Source of the DNA: Gammaproteobacteria bacterium
Lineage (GTDB): Bacteria; Pseudomonadota; Gammaproteobacteria; SZUA-229
Assembly (NCBI GenBank): GCA_016191795.1
Contig: JACPVK010000146.1
Coordinates: forward strand, 1 to 10,457
Length of the DNA stretch: 10,457 bases
Reading direction: 5' to 3'
Shown here: piece after piece, positions 1-5,844 of the stretch
Layout: every line of letters starts with the position of its first letter
Position numbering within the stretch: position 1 is the stretch's first letter
Translations under genes and position numbers: made by a program
The notes under the pieces: model-generated
Told to the model about the DNA's origin: nothing
Databases searched by the model: none
The model's input: the letters and a program-made list of their open reading frames with translations, nothing else

Positions 1-895
1 CATGGTCACGGCCAATGATGAAATGGGTGGCACCCATGTTCTGGCGGAATATCGCATGCAACACGGCTTCACGCGGGCCGGCATAAAGCATGTCGAAACC
101 GTAACCGGTCACCATGGCAGAGTTGGGCTTGAAGTACAGCTCAACCATTTTACGGATAGAGGCGTCACGCACCGGTGCCGGGATGTCGCCCTTCTTTAAT
201 TTACCGAGCAGCATGTGAATCACCAGGCCGTCGCAGCCCAGGCGAGCCATGGCCATGTGGCAGAGTTCTTCGTGCGCGCGGTGCATCGGGTTACGAGTCT
301 GGAAGGCGACAACTTTTTTCCAGCCGCGTTCTTTAATTTCGTTACGGATTTCAACCGCGGTGCGGAAAGTATCGGGGAACTCGGACTGGAAGTAGCTGAA
401 GTTCAGTACCTGAATCGGGCCAGACAAAATCACTTTGCCCTGTTTCATGAATTCAGCCACGCCGGCGTGTTCCGGATCGGTGGTGCGATACACTTTTTCG
501 CAAATCAGTTTCTTTTCAGCATCGGTGAAGGTTTCAACGGCTTTGACATTCATTACCGCCATCACCGGATTGCCGGCAACATTGGGATCTTTGAGCGCGA
601 TACGGTCGCCAGCCTTGATGCTGCCAGCGTCGTCAACCAGGTTTAATACCGGTGTCGGCCAGAACAAACCGCTGGTGGTGTGCAGTTTTTCAGCGACGCT
701 CAGCGCATCAGCCTTGTTCATGTAGCCGGTGAGCGGGTTGAAGTAACCGGCGCCCAGCATGGCGGCATTACCGGCTGCAGCCGATGACATCATGACAGAT
801 GGCAGTTTCTGCGCTTCTTTGCGCAGGGCTTCATTTTTGGCGGCGTCGTATACAAACAACGGGTTCAGTGTGTCGGAGCCGTGTGGGCGAATCAT
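1..895 (-). CDS. sat: Sulfate adenylyltransferase (ATP sulfurylase), dissimilatory-type, 3' end cut off
   Basis: This cytoplasmic enzyme interconverts ATP + sulfate and APS + pyrophosphate. In sulfur oxidisers it runs towards ATP from APS. I translated the minus strand by hand: 298 uninterrupted codons run to the window edge, from a family of about 400 residues. The protein begins MIRPHGSDTLNPLFVYD. The nucleotide-binding motif QTRNPMHRAHE, with its HxxH core, is at residues 199-209, and GRDH is at 295-298, where the window ends. The sequence matches the single-chain Sat family and not the CysD/CysN heterodimer. The ATG at 895 is preceded by GAGGAG (905-910) with a 9-nt spacer, which fixes the start. 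Codon use is strongly biased to C/G-ending codons, as in a highly expressed gene. No aprAB, soe or sox gene is visible, so the direction of the reaction in this organism is inferred. Confidence 0.96.
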   Translation of the reverse strand, partial: MIRPHGSDTLNPLFVYDAAKNEALRKEAQKLPSVMMSSAAAGNAAMLGAGYFNPLTGYMNKADALSVAEKLHTTSGLFWPTPVLNLVDDAGSIKAGDRIALKDPNVAGNPVMAVMNVKAVETFTDAEKKLICEKVYRTTDPEHAGVAEFMKQGKVILSGPIQVLNFSYFQSEFPDTFRTAVEIRNEIKERGWKKVVAFQTRNPMHRAHEELCHMAMARLGCDGLVIHMLLGKLKKGDIPAPVRDASIRKMVELYFKPNSAMVTGYGFDMLYAGPREAVLHAIFRQNMGATHFIIGRDH

Positions 896-1121
896 GCAGG
901 TGTTCTCCTCAATAAAGTCTTGGGTATTTGTACCGCGGTAGCTTACCGGCTCCGGGTGATTTGTTTGTTGATTTCTATCATGGCGGAAGGGCCAGGGTGC
1001 TGAAGTCTAACGTATTAGGCGGTTTGCCGAAATGACCGGGGGCAGGCAAATGGCAGTTTGGTGATTGAGATAATTAAGGCAGGGATGAGGATTTTTTATG
1101 GGGAGCTCGCAACCCTGGCCT

Positions 1122-1170
1122 GGTATGGGTGTGTCGAGGCTCGGGCAGGGGCGGGGACACACCCAATACC
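1122..1170. repeat. Inverted repeat with gggtgtgtc / gacacaccc arms
   Basis: GGGTGTGTC (1127-1135) pairs perfectly with GACACACCC (1156-1164) across a GC-rich 20-nt loop. GGTAT (1122-1126) and ATACC (1166-1170) extend the stem with one bulged base. The right arm runs straight into the outer arm of the next palindrome, so the two elements share sequence. There is no T-tract on either side, so I do not call it a terminator. Confidence 0.6.
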
Positions 1171-1284
1171 ATTAAGTTAAGCTTTTGTAGGGTGGGTGGA
1201 GCGCAGCGTAACCCGCCATTTTGATGGGTTGCGCTGCGCTCCACCCATCCTACGTGCAATGATTTTCTTAGTTTAATGGTATTG
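1164..1284. repeat. Nested palindromic element (121 bp) with 12-bp perfect outer arms and a 28-bp inner hairpin
   Basis: The outer arms CAATACCATTAA (1164-1175) and TTAATGGTATTG (1273-1284) are exact reverse complements. Inside lies a long hairpin whose arms at 1187-1214 and 1226-1253 match at 26 of 28 positions; they begin GTAGGGTGGGTGGAGCGCAG on the left. The inner hairpin resembles a dispersed palindromic repeat often mis-annotated as protein in proteobacterial genomes, with conceptual products containing VGWVERSATH. No transposase is encoded. It could be a non-autonomous mobile element or a REP-like sequence; copy number in the genome would decide. Confidence 0.75.
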
Positions 1285-1319
1285 AAGACATATCCTGATT
1301 TATAAAGAAAGAACAAGAT

Positions 1320-1390
1320 GCAGAGGCACAGATAGCGCAGGGGAACGCTTGTTAACTTCAAAAACTCTGTGTTCTCAGCGTCTCTGTGTC
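1320..1390. repeat. CTCTGTG-type low-complexity repeat cluster
   Basis: CTCTGTG occurs directly repeated at 1365-1371 and 1382-1388, 17 bp apart. The segment at 1320-1340, read on the other strand, gives the related string CTGCGCTATCTGTGCCTCTGC without its last base. Similar strings recur in intergenic DNA of many bacterial genomes. I assign no function. Confidence 0.4.
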
Positions 1391-1429
1391 AAAGGCTTTT
1401 CTTTTAACAGGTTTATGTAAGTGTTATTT

Positions 1430-1452
1430 GGGACAGACCAGAGGTCTGTCCC
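1430..1452. repeat. Perfect 10-bp hairpin, GGGACAGACC / GGTCTGTCCC
   Basis: GGGACAGACC (1430-1439) and GGTCTGTCCC (1443-1452) are exact reverse complements around a 3-nt AGA loop. It lies about 75 bp beyond the stop of the minus-strand DUF3570 gene and could stall polymerase or protect that transcript's 3' end. No U-run follows on either strand, so it is not a canonical intrinsic terminator. It resembles another widespread short palindromic repeat. Confidence 0.65.
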
Positions 1453-1490
1453 CGTGCCATCACGCGATTCGCGAAATACAGGATCCGCGC

Positions 1491-1508
1491 GGGCAAAAAA
1501 GATTGCCC
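1491..1508. repeat. Small hairpin GGGCAA-N6-TTGCCC just downstream of the DUF3570 stop
   Basis: A 6-bp perfect stem with loop AAAAGA. On its right it continues into CACCCTAC, which is the end of the same kind of palindrome seen at 1187-1253, so it may be a decayed or partial copy. It starts about 20 bp after the stop codon of the minus-strand gene and could mark the transcript end, but it lacks a proper U-tract. Confidence 0.45.
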
Positions 1509-1528
1509 ACCCTACGGCTACCCAATTC

Positions 1529-2824
1529 TCACCACTTAAACGAATAACCCAGTTGCAACACCACGGCTGTTAAGTCTGGTGACAAATCCAGCCCGGTAGC
1601 TTCATAACCCGTGGGCACCGCCACATCATTGTGTGCCTGGGTAATGATTTCACCGCGTACGCTGAACTCGCTGGTTTTACCCAGCGGGGTGGCGTATTTC
1701 AAACCCAGTGTGGTGCTGTTGAATTCGCCCAGTCGGTAATCGGCGCTGGCGTACTGCGTGCTCGCCAGTTCGGTAGCGGTTAAGCCATGGGTAAAAAATT
1801 CCGCCGCGGTCTGGGTGTAATAACGCACGTGCGGTTCGAGATAGCTGTTGCCACCCAGTTCATAACGATAATGCAAATCAAGTGTGTGCGAATTTACGTC
1901 CCAGTCATCGGTGTAATAGCGGTAGCTGAAGTTGATCGTGTCTTCGGTTAAGTGATGCACGGTCTTCCAGAAGAAGGTCTGGCGTGAGCGTGAATCGGGA
2001 CGGCTTTCGTATACATAAGGGCGATCGGTCGCGGTATCGGCTATCGGTAAACCGGTGACGTCATCGACGATGGTGACGATCTTGTACGGATCATTCTGGT
2101 AACCCGAAGTGCTGGAAAAGCCAAGGTTAAATTGCATCAGGGTGTTGCGATCAATCACCTGGGTAAGGCCAAACATCACATCGGTGATCGACTTGTTGTC
2201 GCTGCCGCCATTACGGTTGCTGTCGTTTTCGAGTATTTGCATGTGCGCCAGCGGAATCGGTATATCGCCTACCGGGGTGATGGTGTCGCTATTCACGCCC
2301 AGTGCAATGCTGGCCGTGGTGTTGCGCTGGTTGAAATCGCGCAGCAGGCTGATGGAAGCGCCCAGTGACATGTAATCGAATTCTTTGGAAATGTTACCAC
2401 CCAGAATCATGCGGCTGTATTCATCGAATACGGGTTGTTCCCAGTCGGCCGACATGGAAACACGGGTATCGTGAAAGGTGTCGTCCAGTGGATCTTCATT
2501 GGCGTTGATGGTGTAAGCACCACTGCCCGAAGGTGAGGTGAATGTTTGCGGGTTGGGTGACGGATTGGCGCCATTGGGTGTGGCACCGGTGAGTGCATCC
2601 AGTACCAGCTTGAGGTTAATGGTTTCATCCTGGCCAATTTCTCTGGCGGCATTCACCACCGGTTCCAGTGCGTTGACGCGACCATCACTTTCGGAATAAA
2701 TCATCACGGCAGAATCTATTTGCCATTCAGACTCGGCATGGGCCGTGGGTGCCACTGCCTGCAGCAAACCACAGGTAGCCAGTGACAACTGGCCGGTAAT
2801 CGATCTAGGTGATTTTAATTGCAT
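1529..2824 (-). CDS. DUF3570-family outer-membrane beta-barrel protein
   Basis: The 431-residue protein has an N-terminal signal peptide with a likely cut after AHA (residues 28-30). The rest is built of alternating polar/hydrophobic segments rich in Tyr, Phe and Trp, and ends in LQLGYSFKW, an aromatic-terminated last strand typical of outer-membrane barrels. The overall pattern fits the DUF3570 family, whose function is unknown to me. It is the last gene of a three-gene operon. Its ATG overlaps the end of the DUF4266 gene by 10 bp, and its Shine-Dalgarno sequence GGAGG (2834-2838, 9-nt spacer) lies inside that gene's glycine codons, so the two are probably translationally coupled. Residues about 85-110 are rich in Pro, Ser, Asn and Gly and may form a periplasmic or surface loop. 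The family call comes from sequence pattern plus neighbours, not a database search. Confidence 0.85.
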   Translation of the reverse strand: MQLKSPRSITGQLSLATCGLLQAVAPTAHAESEWQIDSAVMIYSESDGRVNALEPVVNAAREIGQDETINLKLVLDALTGATPNGANPSPNPQTFTSPSGSGAYTINANEDPLDDTFHDTRVSMSADWEQPVFDEYSRMILGGNISKEFDYMSLGASISLLRDFNQRNTTASIALGVNSDTITPVGDIPIPLAHMQILENDSNRNGGSDNKSITDVMFGLTQVIDRNTLMQFNLGFSSTSGYQNDPYKIVTIVDDVTGLPIADTATDRPYVYESRPDSRSRQTFFWKTVHHLTEDTINFSYRYYTDDWDVNSHTLDLHYRYELGGNSYLEPHVRYYTQTAAEFFTHGLTATELASTQYASADYRLGEFNSTTLGLKYATPLGKTSEFSVRGEIITQAHNDVAVPTGYEATGLDLSPDLTAVVLQLGYSFKW

Positions 2825-3024
2825 CCGCAGCCGCCTCCGCCTACGCCCTGGCCACCCAGCGACGCTTCTTTGCTGAAATAAATGTGTTCATCGAGGGCAT
2901 GGGTGACCTTGTCTGTCACCAGCGCCATGGAAGGTTTGGCCAGCACATCGCGCTGCCAGGGTTGTACCGTGGTGCAGGCGGTCAGCGCCAGCAACGGTAA
3001 TGCACAACATAGAATCTTAAACAT
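2815..3024 (-). CDS. DUF4266-family small lipoprotein with GGGGCGCN tail
   Basis: The 69-residue protein is a lipoprotein: its signal sequence ends in the lipobox LTAC with the lipidated Cys at residue 17. The mature chain is only 53 residues. It carries PWQRDVLAKPSM and DEHIYFSKEAS, both characteristic of DUF4266, then a glycine-rich tail ending in CGCN. The two tail cysteines could bind metal or be thiol-exchange targets of the thioredoxin encoded immediately upstream; this is inference. The ATG at 3024 has GGGGAA upstream at a normal distance. The tlpA-like stop codon lies 14 bp before it, and the DUF3570 start overlaps its last 10 bp. Function is unknown; the gene order is conserved in my recollection of these families. 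Confidence 0.87.
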   Translation of the reverse strand: MFKILCCALPLLALTACTTVQPWQRDVLAKPSMALVTDKVTHALDEHIYFSKEASLGGQGVGGGGCGCN

Positions 3025-3038
3025 GGTGAATTCCCCGA

Positions 3039-3515
3039 TTACTTTTCCTGTAACAGTTTGCTGACGGCCTGTTCTAGTCTGGCGCGATCATCATCGCGAA
3101 AACCGATATGAGTCGAACGAATATTGCCCTGACGATCAATCAGATAGCTGCTGGGCATGCCCTGAACATGAAACTGCTCGGCGGTTTTGCCAGAAGGGTC
3201 AAATGCCACGGTGAATTGCGCGGGGATTTTTTGTAAAAAATCTCTGGCGTCAGCGGATTCCTGATCAAGATTAATGGCAACCACTTCAAAACCCACTTTC
3301 CTGTAACGAGCCTGAAGATCATTCAGCCAGGGGAAAGATTGTTTGCAGGGTTTACACCAGGAGGCCCAGAAATCGACATACACTACCTTGCCTTTAAAAT
3401 GCTCGGTAGCAACTGTGCCATGGATGCCGGGCAGGTTAATGGCGGGTGCCGGTGTGCTGGCAACGGCCAGGTTACAGCTCAGGCCCAACAGCAGTGCAAA
3501 AGCGAAATTTTTCAT
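3039..3515 (-). CDS. TlpA/ResA-like periplasmic thiol-disulfide oxidoreductase
   Basis: A 158-residue exported thioredoxin-fold protein. The signal peptide is cut probably after AVA near residue 19. The catalytic motif is in WASWCKPC (CxxC = CKPC), followed by a cis-proline loop in GMPSSYLIDRQG, both hallmarks of the TlpA/ResA/AhpC-TSA-like group. Such proteins reduce or transfer disulfides in the periplasm, for example during cytochrome or metallocentre assembly. Its partner here is plausibly the cysteine-bearing DUF4266 lipoprotein made from the next gene. I chose the ATG at 3515, preceded by AGGA (3524-3527); a TTG two codons upstream is in frame but less likely. It is the first gene of the minus-strand operon and diverges from the response regulator, sharing a 190-bp control region. 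Confidence 0.92.
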   Translation of the reverse strand: MKNFAFALLLGLSCNLAVASTPAPAINLPGIHGTVATEHFKGKVVYVDFWASWCKPCKQSFPWLNDLQARYRKVGFEVVAINLDQESADARDFLQKIPAQFTVAFDPSGKTAEQFHVQGMPSSYLIDRQGNIRSTHIGFRDDDRARLEQAVSKLLQEK

Positions 3516-3569
3516 GAACAACTATCCTCAGTGTTTAACGATAATTGCAGACTAGACTAGGGGTGGTTT

Positions 3570-3586
3570 CTTAACATGAACTTAGC
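3570..3586. promoter_or_regulatory. Probable second response-regulator box (CTTAAC-N5-CTTAGC)
   Basis: Two half-sites 11 bp apart with a 5-bp spacer match CTTAAG-N5-CTTAAG at 9 of 12 positions. It lies 55 bp before the tlpA-like ATG. The spacing is the same as in the perfect box at 3642-3658, which suggests the same regulator could act on the minus-strand operon. Alone this match is weak enough to arise by chance in AT-rich DNA. Confidence 0.4.
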
Positions 3587-3623
3587 AACTGGAAATTTAT
3601 TTACTCCGTTAGTCGCGTCAATT

Positions 3624-3635
3624 CGATAATTATCG
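3624..3635. repeat. 12-bp perfect palindrome CGATAATTATCG
   Basis: Exact palindrome in the centre of the divergent intergenic region, 6 bp before the CTTAAG box. It could be an operator for a dimeric regulator. Nothing else in the window identifies such a protein, so the role is unassigned. Confidence 0.35.
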
Positions 3636-3641
3636 GCCTTA

Positions 3642-3658
3642 CTTAAGGCCTGCTTAAG
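3642..3658 (+). promoter_or_regulatory. QseB/PmrA-type response-regulator box, CTTAAG-GCCTG-CTTAAG
   Basis: Two identical CTTAAG half-sites with a 5-bp spacer give the 11-bp (one helical turn) tandem pattern recognised by PmrA/BasR and QseB-type regulators. It sits 47 bp upstream of the response-regulator ATG, a usual place for autoregulation. If the second half-site occupies the -35 position, a weak -10 (GACACT, 3676-3681) follows at 17 bp, as expected of an activator-dependent promoter. The box is seen directly; its use by this regulator is inferred from the family. Confidence 0.72.
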
Positions 3659-3705
3659 CAATCACCATAACCATTGACACTGTTCACAAGAAGGAAACAT
3701 AAAAC

Positions 3706-4362
3706 ATGCGTTTGTTACTGGTAGAAGATGACGGTCTGCTTGGTGATGGCATACGTAATGGCCTGAAGCAGCAGGACTTTGCCGTTGAATGGCTACGCGA
3801 TGGTCAGTCGGCTGCAAACAGTTTGTTGCATGAACATTACGACGTGGTGGTACTGGATCTGGGCTTGCCTAAAATGCATGGCCTGGATGTATTGCGCGAA
3901 GTACGCAGCAAGGGCAATGCGGTACCGGTTTTGATTTTAACCGCACAGGATGCGGTGGAAGATCGTATTGCTGGCCTGGATGCTGGCGCGGATGATTATC
4001 TCATCAAACCATTTGATCTGGATGAGCTTTATGCGCGCATCCGCGCATTATTGCGGCGCTCTGCCGGCCGCGCTGATCCTAAAATAATTTACGGCGAAAT
4101 TGAAATAGATCCGGCGGCGCATCAGGTGACATTGGCGGGTACCGTTATTGAACTGTCACGGCGTGAATATGCGGTATTGCTGGAGCTGATGCAAAATCGC
4201 GGACGTGTCATGTCGCGCACTCGTCTGGAAGAAGGCTTGTACGAATGGGGCGAGCAGGTTGAAAGTAATACCGTGGAAGTACATGTGCATCACTTGCGAA
4301 AAAAACTCGGCAGCGAACTCATTCGCACCATACGTGGTGTGGGTTATATGATTGATAAATAA
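3706..4362 (+). CDS. OmpR-family response regulator, QseB/PmrA-like
   Basis: A 218-residue two-domain transcription factor. The receiver domain (residues 1-115) has the acidic pocket E7-D8-D9, phospho-acceptor D51 in VVLDLGLP, T79 in LILTAQD and K101 in LIKPF, so it should be phosphorylated normally. The winged-helix DNA-binding domain (about 125-218) has the family pattern LSRREYAVLLELM and VEVHVHHLRKKLG, ending in IRTIRGVGYMID. AAGGA (3691-3695) lies 10 nt before the ATG. Its partner kinase is encoded 70 bp downstream, past a palindromic repeat. The perfect CTTAAG tandem box upstream implies autoregulation. QseB, PmrA and TctD are hard to separate by eye, so I give no gene symbol. Confidence 0.95.
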   Translation: MRLLLVEDDGLLGDGIRNGLKQQDFAVEWLRDGQSAANSLLHEHYDVVVLDLGLPKMHGLDVLREVRSKGNAVPVLILTAQDAVEDRIAGLDAGADDYLIKPFDLDELYARIRALLRRSAGRADPKIIYGEIEIDPAAHQVTLAGTVIELSRREYAVLLELMQNRGRVMSRTRLEEGLYEWGEQVESNTVEVHVHHLRKKLGSELIRTIRGVGYMIDK

Positions 4363-4366
4363 TCGT

Positions 4367-4421
4367 TGTAGGTGCGCGTTAAGGCGCGCTTATTTAATGT
4401 GCGCCTGAAGGCGCACCTACA
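4367..4421. repeat. REP-like palindromic element between regulator and kinase genes
   Basis: The outer arms TGTAGGTGCGC (4367-4377) and GCGCACCTACA (4411-4421) are exact reverse complements. Inside, each half forms its own hairpin: GCGCG / CGCGC (4374-4378 and 4385-4389) on the left, and a perfect 8-bp GTGCGCCT / AGGCGCAC (4399-4406 and 4409-4416) on the right. It begins 4 bp after the regulator stop codon and ends 11 bp before the kinase ATG, so it fills almost the whole gap. It could partly terminate transcription, stabilise the regulator mRNA, or occlude the kinase ribosome site, any of which would make kinase scarcer than regulator. Confidence 0.8.
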
Positions 4422-4432
4422 GAAACATATAC

Positions 4433-5827
4433 ATGTCACTCAGAAAATATCTGCTGGTATCTATTCTGCTCATACTCTCCAGTGTTGGCGGTCTTGCCAT
4501 ATGGAGTAGTTATCGTGCCAGTGTTTATGAGGTGCAGGAATTATTTGATGCCCAGTTGTCTCGTTCAGCGAGATTAATGCTCGGCATGGCAGTTGCTGAA
4601 GTGCGTGATGGGCATATTGATCAAATGCAGGATATTATTCTGCAAAATAAATTGCGGCTGGACAAGTTAAAGGATGACGACGTGGTGACGTCGCTTGAAT
4701 CCAGCGATCTTGGTCATTATTACGAATTGAAACTGGCATTTCAGGTTTGGGATAAACACGGAAATTTAATTTTGCATTCCGGGTTGTCAAAGTTTGAACC
4801 GCTGACGCAACAGGAACATGGTTATAGTGATTCCACTATTGAAGGCTACCCCTGGCGGGTGTTCAGTATGTGGAGTTATGACAGGGAATACCTGGTCATG
4901 GCCGCCGAGCGTTATGACGTGCGGATGGAACTAGTGGAGAAAATTATCCAGCGCCTGATGTTGCCCTTCATGTTGTTAATGCCGGTGCTGGCCTGGTTGC
5001 TCTGGCTGATTGTAGGTCGTGGCTTGCAACCTATTATGCGTGTTGCCGAAGATGTCAAAAATCGTGACTTGCACAATCTCACAAACATTAAGGATGAAAA
5101 CGCGCCGGCAGAAATCAAGCCGCTGGTGCAGGCAATCAATCGATTGTTTGAACGCGTTAATGAATCATTCGATAAAGAAAAACGTTTTACGTCAGATGCG
5201 GCACACGAGTTGCGTACACCACTGGCCGCATTAAAAACGCATGCGCAGCTGGCACGCAGTTCGCGCGATGAGGCGGATCGGGCGCATGCTCTGATGCAGG
5301 TTGAAGTGGGCGTTGAACGTGCCAGCCACGTTGTTGAACAATTACTGACGCTGGCAAGAATGCAGCCGGATAGATTGCAGGAACACTGGCAGTCACTTGA
5401 TTTGCATCAGCTTGCCGTTGATGTGGCTGCTGAACTGGCACCCCAGGCAGCGACAAAAAATATTGACCTTGCTGTGGATGAAGTTGATGCAATTACCATG
5501 CATGGTCATCCGGTTATGTTACGCGTGTTATTACGCAATCTGCTGGATAATGCCATTCGTTATTCGCCGCGCAATGGTCAGGTTGCCGTGACATTTGGCT
5601 GTGGTGATTGTTGTGTGAGTATTAGCGACAGTGGTCCCGGGATCGCAGAGGCAGACTATGAGAAAGTCTTTGAGCGTTTTTATCGTGGTAATGTTGAGGA
5701 GTCCGGCTGTGGCATAGGACTTTCAATTGTAAAGCAGGTTGCGGATATGCACGGTGCCTTTATTAAATTGGGACCTAGCGCACTGGGTGGATTAAAAGTG
5801 TCTGTGCTATTCTCCGAAAAAATATAA
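4433..5827 (+). CDS. QseC-like membrane sensor histidine kinase
   Basis: A 464-residue inner-membrane kinase. The first membrane helix is residues 7-25, a periplasmic sensor of about 145 residues follows, and a second helix is at about 175-193. A linker/HAMP-like segment leads to the catalytic core. The phospho-acceptor is H258 in SDAAHELRTPLAAL, the N-box is NLLDNAIRYSP (N373), the G1 box is ISDSGPGI, the F-box FERFYRG and the G2 box GCGIGLSIVK, so all kinase motifs are intact. The sensor length and the layout fit QseC/PmrB-type kinases with a 2CSK-type sensor; its ligand cannot be read from sequence. The start has no obvious Shine-Dalgarno, and the upstream repeat ends 11 bp before the ATG, so expression may be low. 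It ends in tandem stops (TAA TAG), 17 bp before the next gene. Confidence 0.94.
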   Translation: MSLRKYLLVSILLILSSVGGLAIWSSYRASVYEVQELFDAQLSRSARLMLGMAVAEVRDGHIDQMQDIILQNKLRLDKLKDDDVVTSLESSDLGHYYELKLAFQVWDKHGNLILHSGLSKFEPLTQQEHGYSDSTIEGYPWRVFSMWSYDREYLVMAAERYDVRMELVEKIIQRLMLPFMLLMPVLAWLLWLIVGRGLQPIMRVAEDVKNRDLHNLTNIKDENAPAEIKPLVQAINRLFERVNESFDKEKRFTSDAAHELRTPLAALKTHAQLARSSRDEADRAHALMQVEVGVERASHVVEQLLTLARMQPDRLQEHWQSLDLHQLAVDVAAELAPQAATKNIDLAVDEVDAITMHGHPVMLRVLLRNLLDNAIRYSPRNGQVAVTFGCGDCCVSISDSGPGIAEADYEKVFERFYRGNVEESGCGIGLSIVKQVADMHGAFIKLGPSALGGLKVSVLFSEKI

Positions 5828-5844
5828 TAGAGCGTTCACCTCAC

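Larger units (their letters stand above)
896..1528. other. Repeat-rich non-coding gap between sat and the DUF3570 gene
   Basis: About 630 bp without a credible gene. Sat is transcribed away from this gap, so its promoter must lie here, but I could not find a convincing -35/-10 pair. The gap holds several separate inverted repeats, listed individually, and low-complexity CTCTGTG-type sequence. An open frame on the minus strand at 1074-1361 is made largely of repeat sequence and is not called as a gene. Confidence 0.8.

Noticed and set aside
2..941. Several plus-strand open frames opposite sat, including one of 143 codons at 215-646
   Set aside because: They are antisense shadows. The minus strand encodes an unbroken, recognisable ATP sulfurylase over the same bases.
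1074..1361. Minus-strand 95-codon frame
   Set aside because: Its central third is translated from the palindromic repeat (VGWVERSATH and GLRCAPPT strings), a known source of false proteins. It has no domain and no convincing ribosome site.
1430..1508. Intrinsic terminators for the DUF3570 operon
   Set aside because: The hairpins at 1430-1452 and 1491-1508 are real, but neither is followed by a U-run on the minus-strand transcript.
2815..3024. DUF4266 lipoprotein as a modified-peptide (RiPP) precursor because of its GGGGCGCN end
   Set aside because: No modifying enzyme, leader-peptide protease or dedicated exporter is encoded nearby; the lipobox and thioredoxin neighbour fit an ordinary lipoprotein better.
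3674..3679. TTGACA as a -35 box for the response regulator
   Set aside because: A -10 at normal spacing would fall at about 3697-3702, putting transcription start at or after the ATG at 3706, which the clear Shine-Dalgarno contradicts.
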